Shown one piece after another: positions 58,209-64,000 of a stretch of 64,000 bases of DNA. The translations under genes were made by a program, and so were the position numbers. The notes under the pieces are model-generated. The model was not told where the DNA came from and made no database searches. It was given only the letters and a program-made list of their open reading frames with translations. Origin of the DNA: Aquibium sp. ELW1220 (lineage in GTDB: Bacteria > Pseudomonadota > Alphaproteobacteria > Rhizobiales > Rhizobiaceae); assembly GCF_030398385.1 (NCBI RefSeq), contig NZ_JAOAOQ010000028.1, positions 19,523 to 83,522 on the forward strand. The letters run 5' to 3'. Within the stretch, counting starts at the first letter, position 1; every line of letters begins with the position of its first letter.

Positions 58209-59936
58209 ATGCTGCGCATCCTCCTGTTCATCGTCCTCGTCTTCGCCCTCGGGATCGGCTTTTCCTGGCTCGCCGAGCGGCCCGGCGATCTCGTCCTGAC
58301 CTTCAACGGCTACCAGTACGAGCTGACGCTGATGGTCGCGGCCGTGCTGATCACCGCCATCGTCGCCGCGGTCATGATCGCGTGGTGGCTGCTGAAGGCG
58401 ATCTGGAACAGCCCCTACACCGTCTCGCGCTACTTTCGCGTGCGCCGCCGCGACCGCGGCTACCAGGCGCTGTCGACGGGCATGATCGCCGCAGGCGCGG
58501 GTGACGGCGCGCTGGCGCGTCAGATGAACCGTCAGGCCTCGAAGCTGATCAGTTCCGACCAGGAGCCGCTGATCCATCTCCTCGACGCGCAGGCATCGCT
58601 TCTGGAAGGCGACCACGCCGCCGCGCGCAAGAAATTCGAGGCCATGCTGGAAGACCCGGAGATGCGCGTGCTCGGCCTGCGCGGGCTCTATCTGGAGGCC
58701 CAGCGGCTCGGCGACCGCGACGTGGCGCGGCACTACGCAGAGCGCGCCGCCGAGATCGCGCCGCAGCTCGGCTGGGCGTCCGGTGCGACGCTGGAGGCCC
58801 GCACCGCTGAAGGCAACTGGGACGGCGCACTCGCCCTTCTGGAATCGCAGCGCGCGACCAAGCTCGTCGACGCCGCCAAGGCCAACCGGCTGCGCGCCGT
58901 GCTACTCACGGCCAAGGCCAAGGAGACCCTGGAGCGGGACCCGCTTGCCGCCCGCAACGCGGCGACGGAGGCCAATCGGCTGGCGCCCGACCTTGTGCCC
59001 GCAGCCATCATCGCCGCCCAGGCGCTCTTCCGCCAGGGCGACCTGCGCAAGGGCGCGAAGATTCTCGAGGCTGCCTGGCGCAAGACCGCCCATCCCCAGA
59101 TCGCCGACGCCTATGTCCACGCCCGCCACGGCGATTCCGTCCTCGATCGGCTGGCGCGGGCGAAGAAGCTCAAGTCGCAGCGCGAGAACAATGCCGAATC
59201 GGCGCTCACCGTCGCGCGCGTCGCGCTCGAGGCCGGCGAACTCTCGCTGGCCAGGGCCTCGGCGGAAGAAGCGCTGCGCATCGAGCCCCGCGAAGCCGGT
59301 TACCTGATGATGGCCGACATCGAGGAAGCAGACACCGGCGATCAGGGTCGCATCCGCCAGTGGCTGGCTCGCGCCGTGCGCGCGCAGCGTGATCCGGTCT
59401 GGGTCGCCGACGGCATCGTCTCCGAGCGCTGGGCGCCGACATCCCCGGTCACGGGGAGGCTGGACGCCTTCGAATGGAAGACACCGGTCGAGCGGCCGCT
59501 GCAGCTCGTCGACCACGATCGGGACATTCTGCAGGGCGCGGGGCCGGTCCTCCTTCCGCAGGCTCCGGCTGCGCCGACGGCCGTATTGGACACCGAGACC
59601 GACGACGAGGCGGTGATCGTCGAGCCGATGGCCGGCCCTGCGGTCGATCGGCTGGTCGATGCCGACAAGGGCGCGGCTCCCGCCGAAGAAGTCTCGGCGC
59701 CGGTGGAGGCAGAGACCCCCTCGGCTCCGGTTGCCGACAAGCCGAAGACGAAGCCGGAAGCGCCTGCAACGGCGGTTCCGGCCGCCGCCCCGGCACCCGT
59801 GCTGCCCACCGCCGCCAACGATTCCAGCGCCACTGTTTCGGACGAGGAGGCCGCGGTGGCGCCCAGGCCCGATGATCCGGGTGTCGATCCGTCAGACCGC
59901 GACGAGACGCAGTCCAGGCGCTTCCGGCTGTTCTGA
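58209..59936 (+). CDS. hemY: Heme biosynthesis HemY-domain protein
   Basis: This 575-aa protein has two N-terminal helices (LRILLFIVLVFALGIGF and LMVAAVLITAIVAAVMIAW), a TPR-type helical region, and a long Ala/Pro/Glu-rich disordered tail after about residue 460. HemY_N (PF07219) proteins are linked with late heme biosynthesis and envelope complexes, with no enzyme activity shown. It lies 4 bases behind the mitofilin-like gene. Confidence 0.9.
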   Translation: MLRILLFIVLVFALGIGFSWLAERPGDLVLTFNGYQYELTLMVAAVLITAIVAAVMIAWWLLKAIWNSPYTVSRYFRVRRRDRGYQALSTGMIAAGAGDGALARQMNRQASKLISSDQEPLIHLLDAQASLLEGDHAAARKKFEAMLEDPEMRVLGLRGLYLEAQRLGDRDVARHYAERAAEIAPQLGWASGATLEARTAEGNWDGALALLESQRATKLVDAAKANRLRAVLLTAKAKETLERDPLAARNAATEANRLAPDLVPAAIIAAQALFRQGDLRKGAKILEAAWRKTAHPQIADAYVHARHGDSVLDRLARAKKLKSQRENNAESALTVARVALEAGELSLARASAEEALRIEPREAGYLMMADIEEADTGDQGRIRQWLARAVRAQRDPVWVADGIVSERWAPTSPVTGRLDAFEWKTPVERPLQLVDHDRDILQGAGPVLLPQAPAAPTAVLDTETDDEAVIVEPMAGPAVDRLVDADKGAAPAEEVSAPVEAETPSAPVADKPKTKPEAPATAVPAAAPAPVLPTAANDSSATVSDEEAAVAPRPDDPGVDPSDRDETQSRRFRLF

Positions 59937-59979
59937 GGACGATGAGGCGCATGCGAAACCCCGACGGCCGGAGACGCTG

Positions 59980-60453
59980 ATGTTCGACAGATTCATCTCC
60001 TTTCTCAAGGAGCTGCCCGGGGCAGGCCCGGGCAGTGCGCAGGACGACCGCGACGACCCCCGCCTGGCGGCCGCCGCGCTCATGGTCCATGTGATGGAAG
60101 CCGATGGCGTCGAGGAGGATGCCGAGCGGGCGACGCTGCGCGAAGCGCTGACCCGCGCCTACGGGCTGACGGGGCGGGAACTCGACGCCTTCGTCGCCCG
60201 GGCCGAGGAGGAGGTTCACCAGTCCGTCGACCTCTATGCCTTCACCAGCGTGCTCAAGCGCCATCTCGACGAGCAGGCCCGCATCGAGTTCATCGGAATC
60301 ATGTGGGAAATCGTATTCGCCGATGGCGAGGTGAGCGAGCTTGAGGACAATATCGTCTGGCGCGTCGCCGAACTGATCGGCGTCGACCGCCGGGACAGGG
60401 TTCTCATGCGCCAGAAGGCCGACCCCAACCGTACCGACGAACCGGGGCTCTGA
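59980..60453 (+). CDS. TerB-family acidic protein
   Basis: This 157-aa helical protein has two TerB-type acidic repeats: AALMVHVMEADGVEEDAERATL and IMWEIVFADGEVSELEDNIVWRV. The Asp/Glu residues after VMEADG and VFADGE are the putative metal-binding positions. TerB domains occur in tellurite-resistance and stress systems. Here it is the common alphaproteobacterial form near hemY. Confidence 0.88.
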   Translation: MFDRFISFLKELPGAGPGSAQDDRDDPRLAAAALMVHVMEADGVEEDAERATLREALTRAYGLTGRELDAFVARAEEEVHQSVDLYAFTSVLKRHLDEQARIEFIGIMWEIVFADGEVSELEDNIVWRVAELIGVDRRDRVLMRQKADPNRTDEPGL

Positions 60454-60463
60454 ACGACACTCC

Positions 60464-61195
60464 ATGCCGAAGGCCGCCAAGCCGAAAATTCTCGTCGTCC
60501 TGCACCAGGAGCTCTCGAGCCCCGGCCGCGTCGGTCACCTCCTGCTCGAAGGCGGCTTCGATCTCGACATCCGCCGCCCGCCCCTCGGCGATCCCCTGCC
60601 CTCAACGCTGGCGCAGCATGCCGGTGCGGTCGTCTTCGGCGGTCCGATGAGCGCCAACGACACCGACGAATTCGTCCGCCGCGAGACCGACTGGCTGTCG
60701 GTGCCGCTGAAGGAGGACAAGCCGTTTCTGGGCATCTGCCTCGGCGCCCAGATGCTGGTGAACCACCTCGGCGGCAAGGTGGAAGGTCACCAGGACGGGC
60801 TGGTCGAAATCGGCTGGTACCCGATCGAGCCGACGGATGCCGGCCGCGAACTCGTCCAATGGCCGGAGATGGTCTACCAGTTTCACCGCGAGGGCTTTTC
60901 GCTGCCCTCCGGCGCCACGCTCCTCGCCAGCGCGGAGGCCTATCCGAACCAGGCCTTCCGCTACGGTGCCAATGCCTGGGGCATCCAGTTCCACGCCGAG
61001 CTGACGCGCGCCATGATGCAGCGCTGGGTCGTGCGCGGCGCGCACCGCTTCGTCCTGCCGGGCGCCCAGCAGGGCCGAGATCATCTCGGCGGCCGCTTCA
61101 TCTGGGACATGCACCTGAAGCGCTGGCTGGGCGACTTCCTCGACCTCGTCTTCCACACGCCCAGACGCCATCCGGACGAGACCGGCCGCGCCTAA
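60464..61195 (+). CDS. Glutamine amidotransferase, class I (GuaA-like GATase domain)
   Basis: This 243-aa stand-alone GATase has the nucleophile Cys in LGICLGAQM and the His/Glu pair in GIQFHAELT. It splits glutamine to supply ammonia, but no partner synthase is adjacent. Some family members hydrolyse gamma-glutamyl compounds instead. It begins 10 bases after the TerB gene stop. Confidence 0.88.
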   Translation: MPKAAKPKILVVLHQELSSPGRVGHLLLEGGFDLDIRRPPLGDPLPSTLAQHAGAVVFGGPMSANDTDEFVRRETDWLSVPLKEDKPFLGICLGAQMLVNHLGGKVEGHQDGLVEIGWYPIEPTDAGRELVQWPEMVYQFHREGFSLPSGATLLASAEAYPNQAFRYGANAWGIQFHAELTRAMMQRWVVRGAHRFVLPGAQQGRDHLGGRFIWDMHLKRWLGDFLDLVFHTPRRHPDETGRA

Positions 61196-61210
61196 GGCCG
61201 AAGCTGCCGG

Positions 61211-62452
61211 TCAGGTCCGCCCGTCGAGGTGCCGCGCCTTGCGCAGGGCCGGGAACAGCCAGGCCCACAGCCCGGCGATGCCGATCGCCCCGATGCCGCC
61301 GAACACCACCGCCGGCACGACGCCGATGAAAGCGGCCATGGTGCCGGCGCGGAACTCGCCCAGTTCGTTCGACGCCCCGACGAAGACCATGTTGACCGCG
61401 TTGACCCGCCCGCGCACCCGGTCCGGCGTCCACAGCTGGATCAGCGTCTCGCGCACGTAGACGCTGACCATGTCGGTCGCGCCGAGCATCGCCAGCGCGA
61501 GGATCGACAGCCACGGGATGGTCGACACGCCGAACACGATGGTGAACGCGCCGAACATGGCGACGAAGAACAGCATCACGATGCCGGCATGATCGCGGAT
61601 CGGATGGCCGGTCAGCCAGACGGCGACGCCGATGGCTCCGATGCCGGGCGCCGCGCGCAGCAGGCCCAGCCCCCAGGGGCCGAGATCGAGGACGTCGCGC
61701 GCATAGACCGGCAGCAGCGCCACCGCGCCCGAGAGCAGCACCGCGAACAGGTCGAGCGAGATCGCGCCGAGCACCACCTTCTCGCTCCAGATGTAGCGGA
61801 AGCCGGCGAACAGTGTCTCCAGGGAGGGCTTTTCCGTCTCGGTCCTCTGCACCGGCTTCGGTATCGAGAAGATGAGCACCGCCGCGACGCACATCAGCAC
61901 GGCAGCGGTGCCGTAGGCCGCCTCTGCCGAAAGGCCGTAGATCAGGCCGCCCGCCACCGGGCCGACGATCGTCGCGGTCTGCCAGGCCGAGGAATTCCAC
62001 GCGACGGCGTTGGCGAAGTCCTTGGCCGGGACGAGGTTCGCCACCAGCGAGGCCGCGGCGGGACCGAAGAAGGCGCGTGCCACGCCGAACACCGCGAGCG
62101 TCGCGAAGATGCCGGCGGTCGACACGAAGCCGCCGAGCGCCATGGCGAACAGGGCGACGGCGCAGCCGGTTTCGAGCAGCACCGAGACACCCATCACCAG
62201 GCGCCGGCCGAACCGGTCGGCGATGGCGCCCGTCACCAGCACCAGCAGCAGCGCCGGCGTGAACTGGATCAGGCCCACGAGACCGAGGTCGAAGGGATCG
62301 CGCGTCAGGTCGTAGACCTGCCAGCCGACCGCCACGGAGACGATCTGCGTCGTGAAGGTCGTCAGGAACCGCGCCAGCCAGTAGCGCAGGAACGGCCCGT
62401 GCCGGAACGCCGCATAGCGCTCGATGGTCGATGACGTGTCGGATGGGATCAT
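61211..62452 (-). CDS. MFS transporter (MFS_3 / EntS-like)
   Basis: This 413-aa protein has 12 hydrophobic segments and the MFS_3 pattern: RYWLARFLTTFTTQIVSVAVGWQVYDLT, then DRFGRRLVMGVSVLL between helices 2 and 3, and VRETLIQLWTPDRVRGRVNAV. Members export siderophores or drugs. The substrate is unknown. It stands alone and converges with the GATase gene. Confidence 0.9.
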   Translation of the reverse strand: MIPSDTSSTIERYAAFRHGPFLRYWLARFLTTFTTQIVSVAVGWQVYDLTRDPFDLGLVGLIQFTPALLLVLVTGAIADRFGRRLVMGVSVLLETGCAVALFAMALGGFVSTAGIFATLAVFGVARAFFGPAAASLVANLVPAKDFANAVAWNSSAWQTATIVGPVAGGLIYGLSAEAAYGTAAVLMCVAAVLIFSIPKPVQRTETEKPSLETLFAGFRYIWSEKVVLGAISLDLFAVLLSGAVALLPVYARDVLDLGPWGLGLLRAAPGIGAIGVAVWLTGHPIRDHAGIVMLFFVAMFGAFTIVFGVSTIPWLSILALAMLGATDMVSVYVRETLIQLWTPDRVRGRVNAVNMVFVGASNELGEFRAGTMAAFIGVVPAVVFGGIGAIGIAGLWAWLFPALRKARHLDGRT

Positions 62453-62623
62453 GGGGAGCGTCGAGACTGCCGGTTGCCGCGGAGCGCAGCGTCGGCGGCT
62501 CCTGTCGCTGCCGCATTCTCTAGCCGATGACTTCGCGGAAAGCGCGCCTTTTTTCCGCCTGGACCAATATCCCGCCGGGATGCCTTCGGCGCCCGCGGGA
62601 AAACCGCGCAGGCTTCGTTCACG

Positions 62624-62648
62624 AAAAAAGGCGGCCGAAGCCGCCTTT
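62624..62648 (-). terminator. Terminator of rplS with UUCG tetraloop
   Basis: On the minus strand, AAAGGCGGC-TTCG-GCCGCCTTT followed by TTT is a 9-bp stem with the stable C(UUCG)G loop. It lies 26 bases after the rplS stop. Confidence 0.92.
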
Positions 62649-62673
62649 CACCTTCCGCCAGGAGCGGAAAATC

Positions 62674-63162
62674 TTACTTCGCTGCTTCCGCGGCAGCCTT
62701 CTCGGCGGCGAGCGCCTGGGCGGCAGCGACCTTCTCGGCCTCGGCAGCGGCCTTCTCGGCCTGCGCGGCCTCGCGCTCGGCGTCGTTCAGCTTGCGGGCG
62801 CGCACGCTGGTGTTCTCGACGATGCGGGCCGACTTGCCGCGGCGATCGCGCAGGTAATACAGCTTGGCGCGCCGGACCTTGCCGCGGCGCACGATCTCTA
62901 CGGCCTCGACCAGCGGCGAATAGACCGGGAACACGCGCTCGACGCCTTCGCCGTAGGAGATCTTGCGGACGGTGAAGTTTTCCTGGAAGCCCGAGCCGGC
63001 GCGGGCGATGCAGACGCCCTCGTAGGCCTGCAGACGGGTGCGGGTGCCTTCGGTGACGCGCACCTGGACGCGGACCGTGTCGCCGGGCTGGAATGCGGGG
63101 AGCTTGCGCTTCTCTTCGATCTTGGCGGCCTGTTCGGCCTCGAGCTGACGGATGATGTCCAT
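62674..63162 (-). CDS. rplS: 50S ribosomal protein L19
   Basis: This 162-aa L19 has the family core [44 protein letters not shown], and [19 protein letters not shown]. The C-terminal tail of about 40 Ala/Glu/Lys residues is typical of Rhizobiales. ATG 63162 ([11 protein letters not shown]) is chosen over 63168, as AAAAGGA is then at a normal distance. trmD, a usual partner, is not directly upstream in this window. Confidence 0.96.
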   Translation of the reverse strand: MDIIRQLEAEQAAKIEEKRKLPAFQPGDTVRVQVRVTEGTRTRLQAYEGVCIARAGSGFQENFTVRKISYGEGVERVFPVYSPLVEAVEIVRRGKVRRAKLYYLRDRRGKSARIVENTSVRARKLNDAEREAAQAEKAAAEAEKVAAAQALAAEKAAAEAAK

Positions 63163-63374
63163 CGTCATTGTCCTTTTCTTGCTTGCGACAGCCAGAGCGC
63201 CCTACGCTCGCCTTGCAGTTCATGACCGCTCGGCTATGCCCTCCGGAGAAGGCAGGGGCGAATTCACCGTACTTTATTGACGGGTCCGGATCGATGAAGG
63301 TCCGGTTCGGGCGGGCACATACACGCTTCCACGCCGTTTGTCACGCCCGCGCCGACGATTTTCGCCGGCAGAGG

Positions 63375-63755
63375 CTAGGGCGCCGGCGTCGCGAGCGGCT
63401 TGCCGCGCTCGACGACGTAGACGGCGAGCACCCGGGCCGGCTTGTCGCCGACCACCCGCGCATCATGCGGCACCCCCGCCGGGATGGTGAAGGAATCGCC
63501 GGCCTTCATCGTCCGGTCCGGCTGGCCGTCGACGGAGAGCACCGTCTCTCCTTCCAGCACGTAGCTGGTCTCGATGCCCGGATGCACGTGACGGCCGGCG
63601 GAGACGCCCGGCTGGATTTCCGCCAGCCCGGTCACGGTCGTGTATCCGTCCGGAAAATCGGTCTTCTGCAGCGGCGTGCGCTTGATCCCCTCCTGTGCCG
63701 GCGCGGCCAGCGTCAGCAGCAGCAGCGGGATGGCGGCGAGGGCGAGCTTTTTCAT
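63375..63755 (-). CDS. Exported cupin-domain protein
   Basis: This 126-aa protein has a signal peptide (LALAAIPLLLLTLAAPAQ) and a single cupin barrel: GLAEIQPGVSAGRHVHPG for motif 1 (G..H.H), with Glu in GIETSYVLEGE, and GDSFTIPAGVPHDARVV for motif 2. Metal-binding residues are present. Periplasmic cupins of this kind have no assigned reaction. Confidence 0.88.
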   Translation of the reverse strand: MKKLALAAIPLLLLTLAAPAQEGIKRTPLQKTDFPDGYTTVTGLAEIQPGVSAGRHVHPGIETSYVLEGETVLSVDGQPDRTMKAGDSFTIPAGVPHDARVVGDKPARVLAVYVVERGKPLATPAP

Positions 63756-63963
63756 GGTTCTTCCCGTCCGGTTTCTTCCTGTCCGTACGGCCGCCTGCGG
63801 AGGCCGGCCGACGGTCCCGGCGCCAGACATTACCCGAACCCGCACGCCGGGCAAGGCGCGAGGGTCCCCGCAATGCGGTCTAGGGGAATCGCATTTGAGA
63901 AATAGGACTGGCGTGGAGGTTTGATCTGGATTCTTTGGATGGCTCCTATTTTGGAGTTTTCGG

Positions 63964-64000
63964 ATGCCTTCCCTGATCACGATCTTCCGCGACATTCCCG
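63964..64000 (+). CDS. Start of a small conserved gene (possible virulence_fact domain, PF13769)
   Basis: Twelve codons read MPSLITIFRDIP before the window ends. A GGAG 8 bases before the ATG supports the start. The string resembles the N-terminus of the small virulence-factor family (beginning MxxLTIxxWRDIPxQVI). The truncation makes this tentative. Confidence 0.4.
   Translation, partial: MPSLITIFRDIP

Overview
This window comes from a GC-rich alphaproteobacterium, most likely Hyphomicrobiales (Rhizobiales) and close to Phyllobacteriaceae/Mesorhizobium. That placement is inferred from marker genes: a CenR-type response regulator, a BA14K-domain protein, a usg protein, leuS-lptE with a divergent yggS, hemC-hemD-(mitofilin-like)-hemY, tsaD-gpsA and an L19 with a long Ala/Glu/Lys tail. 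There is no rRNA, tRNA, CRISPR array, insertion sequence or prophage.

Region 1 (1-9862) is a catabolic island. A minus-strand unit encodes a TRAP transporter (DctP, DctQ, DctM), a 3-hydroxyisobutyrate-dehydrogenase-like enzyme, an SDR lacking the catalytic Tyr/Lys, and the start of an FAD oxidoreductase. A divergent plus-strand unit encodes a lactonase-like metallohydrolase, a beta-lactamase-fold esterase and two normal SDRs. A GntR/FCD regulator and a carboxymuconolactone-decarboxylase-like protein follow. One 19-bp motif lies upstream of each transcription unit and probably binds the GntR protein. The substrate is unknown.

Region 2 (9892-16914) holds an envelope protein with two BA14K motifs, an acyltransferase, lptE-leuS, yggS, a Phd/VapC-type toxin-antitoxin pair and usg. 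Region 3 (17231-29678) holds acs, an excalibur-domain protein, a 22-codon small ORF with a 15-nt perfect Shine-Dalgarno match and its own terminator, half of an amino-acid ABC importer, a methyltransferase, an ABM monooxygenase, an MgtC homologue, leuC, a diguanylate cyclase, an unusual exported-protease/membrane-protein pair and a GNAT enzyme.

Region 4 (29749-35446) is the sdhCDAB operon. It is preceded by an 18-bp perfect palindrome and interrupted between sdhA and sdhB by a VapBC-type module. Behind sdhB lie decayed copies of the sdhA 3' end and of an internal piece of sdhB, flanking a low-GC suppressor-of-fused (SUFU) gene. This suggests that the sdhA/sdhB junction was duplicated and received cargo twice.

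Region 5 (35447-49320) holds yceH, an AhpD-like protein, an exported msrA, a GGDEF-EAL protein, osmC, a ubiH-family hydroxylase, tesB, glnK-amtB behind a sigma-54-type promoter, ftsK, lolA and xthA. Region 6 (49332-64000) holds a cNMP-binding protein, cenR, an L,D-transpeptidase, an ETF-beta-type methyltransferase, EVE and YciI proteins, gpsA-tsaD, the heme/envelope cluster hemC-hemD-COG4223-hemY-terB-GATase, an MFS exporter, rplS with a UUCG terminator, a cupin protein and the first codons of a further gene.
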